From positions 179,308 to 243,307 of the forward strand of contig NZ_STFZ01000036.1 of assembly GCF_005222845.1 (NCBI RefSeq): DNA of 64,000 nt, in the 5' to 3' direction. Each line of letters starts with the position of its first letter. Position 1 is the stretch's first letter. The translations under genes and the position numbers were made by a program. Origin of the DNA: Rhizobium sp. FY34 (GTDB taxonomy: Bacteria > Pseudomonadota > Alphaproteobacteria > Rhizobiales > Rhizobiaceae). The notes under the pieces were generated by a model that ran no database searches, was not told where the DNA came from, and saw only the letters and a list, made by a program, of their open reading frames with translations. This document shows, one piece after another, positions 7,921-17,577 of the stretch.

Positions 7921-10485
7921 CAGCATTATGCGGGACTTGCGCTGTCTGCCGGTGGTGTCGACGGCTTCATCATCGGCTCGGAATTCCGCGGGCTCACCCA
8001 GGTGCGCGGGGCGGGCAACAGCTTTCCCTTCGTCGCTGAACTGGTGCGGCTGGCAGGCGATGTGCGCGCCCTTCTGGGGCCTGCCACCAAGCTGACCTAT
8101 GGTGCCGACTGGTCTGAATATTTCGGCTACCACCCGCCGGATGGCTCAGGCGAGGTGTTTTTCCATCTCGATCAGCTCTGGGCCTCGCCGGCAATCGATG
8201 CAGTTGGCATCGACAATTACATGCCGCTGTCTGACTGGCGCGATAGCGACCTTGGTGGCGGCAATCCGGATGGCGCGCGCCTGGCAGACGACAAATCGGC
8301 GATGACGGCGGCGATTGCGAGCGGCGAGGGCTATGACTGGTACTATGCGAGCGGCGCGGACCGGCAGAACCGTGTCCGCTTACCCATTACCGACGGACTT
8401 TCGGGCAAGCCCTGGGTTTTCCGCTACAAGGACCTGGTGAACTGGTGGAGCAATCCGCATTTCAACCGCACGGGCGGCGCGGAGCAGGCCGTTGCGACGC
8501 CCTGGGTGCCGGGTTCCAAGCCGATCTGGTTTACTGAGCTTGGCTGCCCGGCGATCGATAAAGGTGCCAACCAGCCGAATGTCTTTGTCGATCCGAAATC
8601 CTCGGAAAGCACAAGGCCCCACTTTTCCAATGGGGCACGCTCCGACAGCATGCAGCGGCGCTTTCTCGAAGCGCATTTCGACTGGTGGCTGGGTGGCGGC
8701 GCGCCGCAAGGCATGGTCGATCCCGAGCATATCTTTGTCTGGACCTGGGATGCGCGGCCTTATCCGGCCTTTCCCAACAATCTCTGGGTGTGGAGCGATG
8801 GCGACAACTGGCGCACCGGCCACTGGCTGACCGGCAGGCTGGGCGCAACGACGCTGGCCGATGCCATTGCCGCCATTCTGCATGACCATGGTTTTCCCGA
8901 GCATGATGTCTCTCAGGTGAGCGGCGACCTGATCGGCTATATACAGGCCGATACGACATCGGCGCGCGCGCTGATCGAGCCGCTGGCCAGCGCCTATCTG
9001 CTCGACGTGAAGGAGGATGGCGGGCGGCTGGTGTTTCGCTCGCGCACGAAGGCGGCGCTCGCCGCACAGGTGATCGATGTGCTGGCCGAGCGCGAGGATG
9101 AGTCGGCCTGGAGCGAGATGCGCGGCCATGACAGCGATTTTGCCGCCGAAGTGGTGGCAAGTTTTGCCAATCCGCTGCTGGATTACGAGCAGGCAAGCGT
9201 TCGCTCGCGCCGGGCAGGCACGAGCAGCAACCGCATGCTGCGCGCCGATCTGGCCGGCGTGCTGTACGAGGAGGCGGCGCTGACGCTGGTGGAAGCGCTG
9301 CTGCGCGACAACCACCTGTCGCGGCGCAGCCTGAGCTTTCCGCTTTCGCCGGCGATGGTTTCGCTGGAAGCGGGCGACGCGATCCGCCTCAGCGAAGGAC
9401 CGGACGGTGTCTATGTCGTGACCCGCATCGAGGATGGCGAGGTTCGCCGCGTCGAGGCGCGCCGCCACGAGCCGGCTGCGGTCTTGGCGGCCGCACCCTC
9501 TGCCCCTGGCCGCACGGCGGGAACGAATGCCAGCTCCGGCTTTTCGCCGGTTGTGCATCTTCTCGACCTGCCGCGGTTTGAAAGCGGCGAGGCGCAAGCC
9601 TTTGCGCGGGGCGCTGTCTATGGCCGGCCCTGGCGGCGCGTGCTTTTCTCCAGTTCGCTTGGCACCGAGGCCTATCGCAGCCGCGCGGCTGTGGACAGGC
9701 CGGCGCGGACCGGCCGGCTGTCGGCAGACCTTCAGGCCGGTGTCTGGGGTCGCTTTGACCGTTCCGGCGCAATCGAGATCGATCTGTCTTTCGGCGGACT
9801 GTCCTCGTCGGATGAGACCTCCGTGCTGTCGGGAACGAACCGGATTGCGGTGCAATGCGCCAGCGGCAGCTGGGAGGTGCTGGGTTTTGCCATGGCGGAA
9901 GAAACGGCGCCGAATCACTGGCGGCTCAGCCAGCTGTTGCGCGGGCTTTCCGGCACCGAGGATGGCATGGCGGCGGGCGCGCCTGCCGGATCGCCGGTCG
10001 TTGTGCTGGACGAGGCCGTGGTGCCGCTTGGGCTGACGGTTGACGAGCGCGGCATAGCGCAGAACTGGCTGGTCGAGGCGCTGGGCACGGGCGGTGGACA
10101 GGCCGGCCCCTTTTCGTTTGCCGGTGGCCTGCGCGCCGAGACACCGCTTGCGCCGGTGCATGCGCGTTGCAGACGGCAGGCCGGTGGCGTGGCCTTCAGC
10201 TGGGTGCGACGGGCCCGAAGCGATGCCTATGACTGGGCCGCCACCGATATTCCCCTGGACGAGCCGGAGGACCGCTACCGGCTGGAGCTGATGGCAGGCG
10301 TCACGGTGATGCGCAGCGTGGATGTGGCGGGGCCTTTCTATCTCTACACCGACAGCCTTGAACTCAATGATTTTGGTGCAGCGCAGACCAGTTTCCGCAT
10401 TCGGCTGCGCCAGCTTGGCCGGGCGGTGCCGCTCGGCATCGCACTTGAAACCAATATTCCCGTCAAACGCGAAGGAGATGCATGA
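7921..10485 (+). pseudogene. GTA host-specificity (TIM-barrel/tail) protein, 5' part missing
   Basis: An open frame of about 854 residues has no plausible start at its left edge; it begins within the family sequence at QHYAGLALSAGGVDGFIIGS. It continues with TYGADWSEYFGYHPPDGSGE and VGIDNYMPLSDWRDSDLGGG, typical of the GTA TIM-barrel domain, and then the tail-like region (SLSFPLSPAMVSLEAGDAIRL, MAGVTVMRSVDVAGPFYLYT). Full-length homologues (Rhodobacter GTA gp15) are about 1,300 residues, so roughly a third is missing. Phage DNA directly precedes it, implying that the prophage inserted into or deleted part of the gene. Its 3' end overlaps the next gene by ATGA. Confidence 0.85.
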
Positions 10486-10715
10486 TGGACAATAGCAAGA
10501 CCTGGTATCAGTCGAAAACCGTCTGGGGCGCGCTGATCGCGATCAGTGCCTCGCTGCTCCAAATGAGCGGCCGGGACATCTCGGTGAGCGACCAGAATGC
10601 GCTTGCCGACGCGATTGTCAGCCTTGCCGGGGCAGTTGGCGGCATCTTTGCCATCTATGGCCGGCTTTCCGCCCGAACGTCGATTTCAGCAACGAAAAGC
10701 GGGCCCTTGTCCTGA
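10482..10715 (+). CDS. Small holin-like membrane protein at the end of the GTA cluster
   Basis: This 77-residue protein (second possible ATG at 10485) has GAAGGAG five bases upstream and overlaps the preceding stop. It contains TWYQSKTVWGALIAISASLL, a first membrane helix, and a second hydrophobic stretch, IVSLAGAVGGIFAIYGRLSA. This layout matches short holin-like proteins that close GTA and phage lysis clusters in Rhizobiaceae. A role in membrane permeabilisation is inferred; the family is not experimentally familiar to me. Confidence 0.65.
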   Translation: MMDNSKTWYQSKTVWGALIAISASLLQMSGRDISVSDQNALADAIVSLAGAVGGIFAIYGRLSARTSISATKSGPLS

Positions 10716-10827
10716 TCGTGAACAGGGGGGCGGCGCATTCATTTGCCATTCAGGCGTCATTGGCTACATAGTTCCCCATTGGTTTGTTTCATAAACCCGT
10801 GCGTCACCGTGAGCGGAAGTTGTAGTC

Positions 10828-11082
10828 ATGGCATCAAAAAAGCTGATCGGGATAGTCGCCTCGGCGCTGCTTGGCCTCTCGGTCAGCCAGGCCGCTGCGC
10901 TGGACTACCTGATTCTGGTGGCCGGCGATTGCGGTGATGCGGCCTCCAAAGTGGTGCGCGATACCGGCGGGCAGCTGCTTTCGGCGCAGCCATCCAATGA
11001 TGGCCGCACCTGCGTTGTGACCGTTCTGGTGCAGGGCAGCGGCGAGCGCCCGCGCAAGGTGACGGTACGGGTGCCGATGTAG
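10828..11082 (+). CDS. feuN: FeuN, small periplasmic modulator of FeuQ
   Basis: This 84-residue protein has a signal peptide (KKLIGIVASALLGLSVSQAAA) and a short periplasmic part with two Cys (GDCGD and RTCVV). Size, export signal and position directly before feuP-feuQ match Sinorhizobium FeuN, a periplasmic protein that restrains the FeuQ sensor kinase. The gene lies 47 bases ahead of feuP on the same strand. Identification rests mainly on context and architecture. Confidence 0.75.
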   Translation: MASKKLIGIVASALLGLSVSQAAALDYLILVAGDCGDAASKVVRDTGGQLLSAQPSNDGRTCVVTVLVQGSGERPRKVTVRVPM

Positions 11083-11129
11083 TAGAAGCGACGGCAAAGG
11101 ACTTCCCGCCAATCCGTTTCGAGGCTTAC

Positions 11130-11801
11130 ATGCGCATTCTCCTGGTCGAAGACGACGTCAACCTGAACCGGCAGCTGACCGATGCGCTGAAGGAGGCCGG
11201 CTATGTGGTCGATCAGGCATTCGACGGCGAAGAGGGGCATTATCTGGGCGAAAGCGAGCCCTATGATGCCGTGATCCTCGATATCGGCCTGCCGGAAATG
11301 GATGGAATCACGGTTGTCGAGAAATGGCGCCAGTCCGGCAAGGTAATGCCGGTGTTGATGCTGACGGCGCGAGATCGCTGGAGCGACAAGGTGGCGGGCA
11401 TCGATGCCGGTGCCGACGACTATGTGGCCAAGCCCTTTCATGTCGAGGAGGTTCTGGCACGGGTGCGTGCGCTTATTCGCCGCGCCGCCGGCCATGCCTC
11501 TTCCGAACTGACCTGCGGGCCGGTGAAGCTCGATACCAAGGCCTCAAAGGCGACGGTGAACGGCATGGCCATGAAGCTGACCTCGCATGAATTCCGGCTT
11601 CTCTCCTACCTGATGCACCATATGGGCCAGGTGGTGTCACGAACCGAACTGATCGAGCACATGTATGATCAGGATTTCGACCGCGACAGCAATACGATCG
11701 AGGTATTTGTCGGGCGGTTGCGCAAGAAGATCGGCGTGGACCTGATCGAGACGGTGCGTGGCCTCGGCTACCGTATGCAAGCACCTTCCAATGGTCATTA
11801 A
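11130..11801 (+). CDS. feuP: FeuP response regulator (OmpR family)
   Basis: This 223-residue OmpR/PhoB-type regulator has acidic pocket EDD at 7-9, phosphoacceptor Asp51 (VILDIGLPEMDG) and a conserved Lys in VAKPFH. The C-terminal winged helix has LTSHEFRLLSYLMHHMGQVVSRTEL and IEVFVGRLRKKIG. In Sinorhizobium FeuP/FeuQ controls cyclic glucan export and is needed for symbiosis and growth at low osmolarity. The 3' end overlaps the kinase gene by 11 bases, so both proteins are made from one transcript. Confidence 0.85.
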   Translation: MRILLVEDDVNLNRQLTDALKEAGYVVDQAFDGEEGHYLGESEPYDAVILDIGLPEMDGITVVEKWRQSGKVMPVLMLTARDRWSDKVAGIDAGADDYVAKPFHVEEVLARVRALIRRAAGHASSELTCGPVKLDTKASKATVNGMAMKLTSHEFRLLSYLMHHMGQVVSRTELIEHMYDQDFDRDSNTIEVFVGRLRKKIGVDLIETVRGLGYRMQAPSNGH

Positions 11802-13188
11802 ATCGGTCACCGCCCGCGTTCTGCTTCTGGCGACAGCCTGGTCGGCGGTGGCGCTGGTGGTGATCGCGCTGGTGATTTCGGCGCTCTATGCCAAATCCTC
11901 GGAACGGGCGTTTACCGATCTGCTGCGAGCGCAACTCTACAATGTCATCAACTCCGTCACCATCGGGGACGACAACAGCCTTGCGGGCAATCCGCAACTG
12001 GGTGACCTGCGATTTTCGCAGCCGGAAACCGGCTGGTACTGGATTGTCGAACCGCTTGGCACCTTTGCCGCGACGCCGCTGTCTTCCTCCTCGCTGGGCG
12101 TGTCGAACATTGCCGTTCCCACCATTCTCAATGTGCCCTTCAACAATCGCTATGAGCGCTTTTACCCGGCGACCGACGCCTTCGGGAACCGCGTCCTGGT
12201 GGCGGAGACGGAAGTGGTGCTGGACAGCGAAGGCCGCGCGGCGCGCTTTCGCGTCTCCGGCAATTTGAACATCGTCGATGATGACGTGCGCGGCTTTACC
12301 CGCAATCTCTACATCGCGCTTGTCGTGTTCGGGCTTGGCAGTTTGGTGGTGAACGGGTTGGCCATCCTGTTTGGTCTGCGGCCCCTGGACGAGGCGCGCC
12401 GGGCGCTGGAAAAGGTGCGGCGCAGCGAGGCCGAACGTCTTGAGGGCGAGTTTCCCCGCGAAATCCAGTCGCTGACCGTCGAGATGAATGCGCTGATCGA
12501 TAGCAATCGGCGCATTGTCGAGCGGGCGCGCATGCAGGTGGGCAACCTGGCCCATTCCCTGAAAACGCCGATAGCCGTGCTTTTGAACGAGGCGCGGCTG
12601 CTGGAAAAGCCGCATGGCGAACTGGTGCGCAGCCAGGCGGAGGCGATGCAGGGGCAGGTGCAATCCTATCTCAACCGTGCCCGCATTGCCGCCCAGCGCG
12701 AATCACTTCTGGCCCGCACTGAGGCCGAGCCGGTGCTGGAGCGGTTGATCCGCGTGATGCGGCGGCTGAACCCCGACAAGAATTTCGATCTCACATCGGT
12801 GACCTCCGGCCTGTCCTTGGCCATGGAACAACAGGATGTGGAGGAGACTGTGGGCAATCTTCTCGAAAATGCCGCCCGCTATGCCGGCTCAGGCGTCTGG
12901 CTGACGATTGCGCCGGCGCTTGCGCCCGAAGGGGCGGATCCGGCCCGGCGCAACTGGGTGGAGATCGTGGTGGAAGATGACGGGCCGGGGCTAGAGCCCG
13001 ATGACATCAAGGAAGCGCTGAAGCGCGGTCGCAGGCTGGACGAAAGCAAGCCGGGCACAGGCCTTGGCCTGTCGATCGTCGGCGAGATTACCCGCGAATA
13101 TCAGGGAAGGTTTGAGCTTTCACGCGGCACGCATGGCGGCCTGCGCGCCGTGCTGACGCTGCCGGGCGTGACCAAGGAAGCCGCCTGA
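11791..13188 (+). CDS. feuQ: FeuQ sensor histidine kinase
   Basis: This 465-residue membrane kinase starts at the ATG at 11791 (MVIKSVTARVLLLATAWSAV). It has a first membrane helix, a periplasmic domain of about 150 residues, a second helix (LYIALVVFGLGSLVVNGLAI) and a HAMP-like linker. The H-box is NLAHSLKTPIAVLLNE with phospho-acceptor His255. The ATP-binding boxes are LLENAARYAG, VEDDGPGLEP and GTGLGLSI. It pairs with FeuP, and the periplasmic part is the expected target of FeuN. The longer frame upstream, inside feuP, is not needed. Confidence 0.85.
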   Translation: MVIKSVTARVLLLATAWSAVALVVIALVISALYAKSSERAFTDLLRAQLYNVINSVTIGDDNSLAGNPQLGDLRFSQPETGWYWIVEPLGTFAATPLSSSSLGVSNIAVPTILNVPFNNRYERFYPATDAFGNRVLVAETEVVLDSEGRAARFRVSGNLNIVDDDVRGFTRNLYIALVVFGLGSLVVNGLAILFGLRPLDEARRALEKVRRSEAERLEGEFPREIQSLTVEMNALIDSNRRIVERARMQVGNLAHSLKTPIAVLLNEARLLEKPHGELVRSQAEAMQGQVQSYLNRARIAAQRESLLARTEAEPVLERLIRVMRRLNPDKNFDLTSVTSGLSLAMEQQDVEETVGNLLENAARYAGSGVWLTIAPALAPEGADPARRNWVEIVVEDDGPGLEPDDIKEALKRGRRLDESKPGTGLGLSIVGEITREYQGRFELSRGTHGGLRAVLTLPGVTKEAA

Positions 13189-13199
13189 GCCGGCGGCAT

Positions 13200-13228
13200 C
13201 TGATCGATGGTGGCCGATTGCGCCGGAG
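13200..13228 (+). repeat. Fragment resembling the end of the 32.1-32.4 kb repeat element
   Basis: TCGATGGT followed by CCGATTGCGCCGGAG occurs here with a two-base spacer, and at 32118-32143 with a five-base spacer. The 15-base block is identical in both places. This suggests a degraded copy of the same dispersed element downstream of feuQ. The match is short, and I see no second arm nearby. Confidence 0.35.
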
Positions 13229-13435
13229 GGGGCGAGCCTGTGTCAAAATCTAAATTGTCGAGACGCACAATGGCCTTACAATCACCATGAGTAGGCGACA
13301 GAAAGATGCCACACTTTCAAGTTCTGTCTCGACCTTGTTTGCAAAAACGCTAAAAGGTCAGATCAGGCAAATCAGGAACCTGATGCACAAGGTGACTTTA
13401 TCCCGGCATGTGAATGCCAGAACGGTTGGAGAAGA

Positions 13436-13858
13436 ATGCGCTTGCGCTTTGCCAAATTCGCTGTGTCACCGCTTTTGTCTGCGGCCTTTCTGGCCGGATG
13501 CACCACAACCGGTGGCGGGCCTTCGGGCGGGATATTTACCGCGCGCGCGCCAGCCACGCCCTATATTGCAGCCCTTCAGGGCGGCATAGTCGGACGCACG
13601 GGCGTGGATATCAGCACGAGTGACCGGCAAAGGGCGCTGGAGGCTGAATATCAGGCTTTGGAAGCGACAGCTGTTGGCCAGCCGGTGGCCTGGAGCGGAC
13701 GCAACGCCAAGGGCGAAGTGGTGGCCGCCGCGCCCTATCAGGTCGGATCGCAGAATTGCCGCCAATATAGCCATACGCTGTCTGCCGGAGGGCCGGATGT
13801 GAAGGCGCGCGGTGTTGCCTGCCGCAATGCCGACGGCACATGGTCGCCCTTGACCTGA
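13436..13858 (+). CDS. Small outer-membrane lipoprotein, surface-antigen-like
   Basis: This 140-residue protein has a lipoprotein signal, SPLLSAAFLAGC, with the lipidated Cys at 22, followed by a Gly/Thr-rich linker. A glycine-zipper-like segment (LQGGIVGRTGVDIS) leads into WSGRNAKGEVVAAAPYQVGSQNCRQYSHT and ARGVACRNADGTW. This is the pattern of 17-kDa-antigen-type RT0821 proteins found in alphaproteobacteria. It stands alone between feuQ and cycH, with about 250 bases of untranslated sequence before it. A structural envelope role is inferred. Confidence 0.7.
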   Translation: MRLRFAKFAVSPLLSAAFLAGCTTTGGGPSGGIFTARAPATPYIAALQGGIVGRTGVDISTSDRQRALEAEYQALEATAVGQPVAWSGRNAKGEVVAAAPYQVGSQNCRQYSHTLSAGGPDVKARGVACRNADGTWSPLT

Positions 13859-13997
13859 TGCCGGTTGACACACATCAAGGCTCGCAACAGCGCGAGCGGC
13901 GATAGGTCTGCCATAAGATTGCGGCGAAACGCCTCAAATTTGTGTCATCGCTCCGGTTCCGATTGGAAAGGGAGCCGGCTTGAAGTAATTGGCCTAC

Positions 13998-15146
13998 ATG
14001 GTGTTATGGATCGTACTTGCATGTTTCACGGCCGGGGTCACGGCGCTTCTCATCGCGCCGCTGATGAAGGCGTCGCACCTCACTGTCGCAGACGGCGAGG
14101 ACGAGGCTGCCGTTTACCGCGACCAGTTGCGCGAAATCGACCGTGACCTGGGGCAGGGGCTGATCGGCGCAGAGGATGCCGGCTATGCCCGCGCCGAAAT
14201 CGGCCGCCGCCTGCTGGCGGTCGCCGATGCAGCGGCAAAGGTCGCGCCTGCCGGGCGCGCACCGGCGAGGCACCGGCTGGCGACGGCTTTCGTGATCCTC
14301 TGTCTTCCCGTCACCGGGCTCTGTCTTTACGTCACGCTCGGTTCGCCCGGCCTGCCTTCGCAGCCGCTGGAGGCGCGTCTGGCCAATCCCGGCAATGACA
14401 TGGCGCTTCTGGTGGCCAAAGCCGAGCGGCACCTGGCGCAGAACCCCAATGACGGCGCCGGCTGGGACCTTCTGGCGCCGATCTATTTCCGCACCATGCG
14501 CCTGCCCGATGCCGACCAGGCCTATCGCAATGCGATCCGGCTTCTGGGCGAGAGCCCGCAGCGGCTGGCGGGGTTTGGCGAAACGTTGGTGGCCACCAAT
14601 GACGGGATCGTGACGGAAGAGGCACGCGTGGCTTTTGAGCGGGCCGTGGCGCTGGATGCCGGCAATATGCGCGCCCGCTTCTATGTGGCGCTTGCGCTGG
14701 AGCAGGCCGGGCGTGCGGCCGAGGCACGCGGCGCCTTTGAAGCGCTGGCCAGGGATTCACCGCCGGGTGCCGCCTGGGCGTCGCTGGTCAACGAGCATAT
14801 CGCCAAGAATGGTGGCGCGCCGCTGGCCACTGCTGCTGCACCGCAGATGCTTGGCAATCCGAGCGCTGAAGACGTGGCGGCGGCGAAAGACATGTCTCCG
14901 GCGGACCGCAGCCAGATGATCAAGGGCATGATCGACAGCCTGGCGGCAAAGCTGAAGGACGATCCGAACAATATCGAAGGCTGGCTGCGTCTGGTGCGCT
15001 CCTATCAGGTGATGGGCGATGCGACAAAGGCCAGCGAAGCGCTACAGGCGGGCCTGAAGACATTTCCGGCCGATGGCGAGCCGGGGCGCCGGCTTTTGGC
15101 TCTGGCGCGCGAGATCGGAATTCCGGTGGAGGGAGCAACGCAATGA
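13998..15146 (+). CDS. cycH: Cytochrome c maturation protein CycH (CcmI)
   Basis: This 382-residue protein is anchored by an N-terminal helix (VLWIVLACFTAGVTALLIAPL), followed by the CcmI motif VYRDQLREIDRDLGQGLI and a second helix (TAFVILCLPVTGLCLYVTL). The periplasmic C-terminal half carries TPR-type repeats (GWDLLAPIYFRTMRLPDADQ, AWASLVNEHIAKN). It holds apocytochrome c for haem attachment. The ATG at 13998 is preferred to a TTG nine bases earlier. Its stop overlaps cycJ (ATGA); the four cyc genes form one overlapping operon. Confidence 0.85.
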   Translation: MVLWIVLACFTAGVTALLIAPLMKASHLTVADGEDEAAVYRDQLREIDRDLGQGLIGAEDAGYARAEIGRRLLAVADAAAKVAPAGRAPARHRLATAFVILCLPVTGLCLYVTLGSPGLPSQPLEARLANPGNDMALLVAKAERHLAQNPNDGAGWDLLAPIYFRTMRLPDADQAYRNAIRLLGESPQRLAGFGETLVATNDGIVTEEARVAFERAVALDAGNMRARFYVALALEQAGRAAEARGAFEALARDSPPGAAWASLVNEHIAKNGGAPLATAAAPQMLGNPSAEDVAAAKDMSPADRSQMIKGMIDSLAAKLKDDPNNIEGWLRLVRSYQVMGDATKASEALQAGLKTFPADGEPGRRLLALAREIGIPVEGATQ

Positions 15147-15592
15147 CCCGCAAGCAGAAACGCCTGACGGTGATTGCCGGCGGCGTCGGCTTCATTCTGG
15201 TCGCCGTGCTTCTGGTGATGTTCGCCTTCAGCCAGTCGATCGCCTATTTCTACATGCCGAGCGATCTGGCGAAAACCAATGTGGCACCCGGCACCCGCAT
15301 CAGGCTTGGCGGGCTGGTGGAGGCCGGCTCCGTGGTGCGCGGCGAGGGATCGACCGTGAGCTTCAAGGTAACCGATGGCGGGGGCAGCGTGCCTGTCAGC
15401 TATACCGGTATCCTGCCCGACCTGTTTCGCGAGGGGCAGGGCGTGGTGACCGAGGGCACGTTCGACACGGCGCACGCCTTCAAGGCCGATTCGGTGCTGG
15501 CCAAGCATGACGAAAACTACATGCCGCGCGAAGTGGCCGACCGCCTGAAGGAACAGGGCGTCTGGAAAGACCCGAAGGAGGCGACCCGATGA
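15143..15592 (+). CDS. cycJ: Haem chaperone CycJ (CcmE)
   Basis: This 149-residue protein has an N-terminal membrane anchor after a basic TRKQKRLTVI segment, then an OB-fold periplasmic domain (GTRIRLGGLVEAGSVVRG, GILPDLFREGQGVV). His122 in AKHDENYMP is the residue that binds haem covalently, with Tyr126 four positions later. It passes haem to the CcmF/H ligation machinery. The start overlaps the cycH stop and the stop overlaps the cycK start, each by four bases. Confidence 0.92.
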   Translation: MTRKQKRLTVIAGGVGFILVAVLLVMFAFSQSIAYFYMPSDLAKTNVAPGTRIRLGGLVEAGSVVRGEGSTVSFKVTDGGGSVPVSYTGILPDLFREGQGVVTEGTFDTAHAFKADSVLAKHDENYMPREVADRLKEQGVWKDPKEATR

Positions 15593-17577
15593 TCATCGAG
15601 ATTGGCCATTATGCCCTCGTGCTGGCGCTGGCGACCGCGCTGATTGCCTCCATCCTGCCGGTGATCGGGGCCAGACGTGGCGATACCGCGCTGATGGACC
15701 TGGCGCCTTTGGCCACGATCACGCTGTTCTGTCTTGTCGCCTTTTCGTTTTCCGTACTGACCTGGGCCTATGCGGTCTCGGATTTCTCGCTGCTCAATGT
15801 CTGGGAAAACTCCCATTCGCTGATGCCGATGGTCTACAAGATCACCGGCGTCTGGGGCAATCACGAGGGCTCGATGATGCTGTGGCTTTTGACGCTGACG
15901 CTGTTCAGCGCGCTGGTCGCTATATTCGGGCGCAACCTGCCGGATACGCTGAAGGCCAATGTTCTGACAGTACAGGCCTGGATCACGGTGGCCTTCCTGC
16001 TGTTCATCCTGTTCACGTCCAATCCTTTCATGCGCCTTGATCCGGCGCCGGCGGAAGGCCAGGACCTCAACCCGGTGCTGCAGGATTTTGGCCTCGCCAT
16101 CCATCCGCCACTTCTCTATCTCGGCTATGTCGGCTTTTCCGTCTGTTTCTCCTTTGCCGTGGCAGCGCTGATCGAAGGGCGTATTGATGCGGCCTGGGCG
16201 CGCTGGGTGAGACCCTGGACGCTGGCGGCCTGGACGTTTCTGACCGCCGGAATTGCGATGGGCTCCTACTGGGCCTATTACGAACTGGGCTGGGGCGGCT
16301 GGTGGTTCTGGGATCCGGTGGAAAACGCGTCCTTCATGCCCTGGCTTGCCGGCACTGCCCTTCTGCATTCGGCGCTGGTGATGGAAAAGCGCGAGGCGCT
16401 GAAGATCTGGACGGTGCTTCTTGCCATCATGACCTTTTCGCTGTCGCTGCTCGGCACGTTCCTGGTGCGCTCCGGCGTGCTGACCTCCGTGCATGCCTTT
16501 GCCACCGACCCGTCGCGTGGCATCTTCATTCTTGCCATCCTCAGCTTCTTCATTGGCGGCGCCTTCGTGCTGTTTGCCTGGCGGGCGCCGCAGCTGAAGA
16601 GCGGCGGACTGTTTGCGCCCATTTCGCGCGAGGGGGCGCTCGTCCTCAACAACCTGATCCTGACCGTCTCGACCGCCACCGTTTTGACCGGCACGCTCTA
16701 TCCGCTGGTGCTGGAAACGCTGACCGGCGAGAAAATCTCCGTCGGTGCGCCTTTCTTCAATCTTTCCTTCGGTCTGCTGATGATACCGCTGCTTCTGGCG
16801 GTGCCCTTTGGGCCGCTGCTGGCCTGGAAGCGCGGCGATCTTTTGGGCGCCCTGCAACGCATCTATGTGGTCGCGGGCATGGCGCTGGTGGCGGGCTTTG
16901 CTTTCTTCTATGCGCAAAATGGCGGCCCGGTTCTGGCGGCGCTGGGTCTGGCGCTCGGCTTCTACCTCATCTTCGGATCGCTGACCGATCTCTGGTACCG
17001 CGCCAATTTCGGCAAGCTTGCCTTCAAGATCGCCTTTGCCCGTTTCAAGGGCCTGCCGCGCTCCGCCTTCGGTTCGGCGCTGGCGCATATGGGGCTTGGC
17101 GTGACCGTGCTGGGCATTGTTGCCGTGACCACGTTTGAGACCGAGCATGTGCTGGAGATGAAGCCCGGCATGCGCGCCGAGGCCGGCGGCTATAGCCTCG
17201 TGTTTGACGGGCTTCGTGAGGCGATCGGTCCGAATTTCACCGAGGAACGCGGGCATTTCACCGTGAGCCGAAATGGCGCGGTGGTCGCCGATGTCTGGTC
17301 CTCCAAGCGCATCTATACGGCGCGGCGCATGCCGACCACCGAGGCCGGTATCCTGACCTTTGGCGCAAGCCAGCTTTATGTTTCGCTGGGCGACCCGATG
17401 ACCGATGGCGGTATCGTCGTGCGCATCTGGTGGAAGCCATGGATCCTGTTCATCTGGGGTGGCGCGGTGGTGATGATGATCGGCGGCTTCGTGTCGCTTT
17501 CGGATCGCAGGCTTCGGGTGGGTGCGCCCAGCCGTCGCGCCAAGCCCGTAAAGCTGGCGATGGAGCCGGCGGAATGA
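15589..17577 (+). CDS. cycK: Haem lyase subunit CycK (CcmF)
   Basis: This 662-residue polytopic membrane protein has the tryptophan-rich haem-handling motif WGGWWFWDPVENASFMPW near residue 240 and many hydrophobic segments throughout. Together with CycH and CycL it attaches haem to periplasmic c-type cytochromes. Length and layout are normal for the family. Its final bases (AATGA) contain the start of cycL. Confidence 0.92.
   Translation: MIIEIGHYALVLALATALIASILPVIGARRGDTALMDLAPLATITLFCLVAFSFSVLTWAYAVSDFSLLNVWENSHSLMPMVYKITGVWGNHEGSMMLWLLTLTLFSALVAIFGRNLPDTLKANVLTVQAWITVAFLLFILFTSNPFMRLDPAPAEGQDLNPVLQDFGLAIHPPLLYLGYVGFSVCFSFAVAALIEGRIDAAWARWVRPWTLAAWTFLTAGIAMGSYWAYYELGWGGWWFWDPVENASFMPWLAGTALLHSALVMEKREALKIWTVLLAIMTFSLSLLGTFLVRSGVLTSVHAFATDPSRGIFILAILSFFIGGAFVLFAWRAPQLKSGGLFAPISREGALVLNNLILTVSTATVLTGTLYPLVLETLTGEKISVGAPFFNLSFGLLMIPLLLAVPFGPLLAWKRGDLLGALQRIYVVAGMALVAGFAFFYAQNGGPVLAALGLALGFYLIFGSLTDLWYRANFGKLAFKIAFARFKGLPRSAFGSALAHMGLGVTVLGIVAVTTFETEHVLEMKPGMRAEAGGYSLVFDGLREAIGPNFTEERGHFTVSRNGAVVADVWSSKRIYTARRMPTTEAGILTFGASQLYVSLGDPMTDGGIVVRIWWKPWILFIWGGAVVMMIGGFVSLSDRRLRVGAPSRRAKPVKLAMEPAE

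Noticed and set aside
13287..13589. Possible small gene before the lipoprotein
   Set aside because: It overlaps the lipoprotein start in another frame and has no recognisable features.
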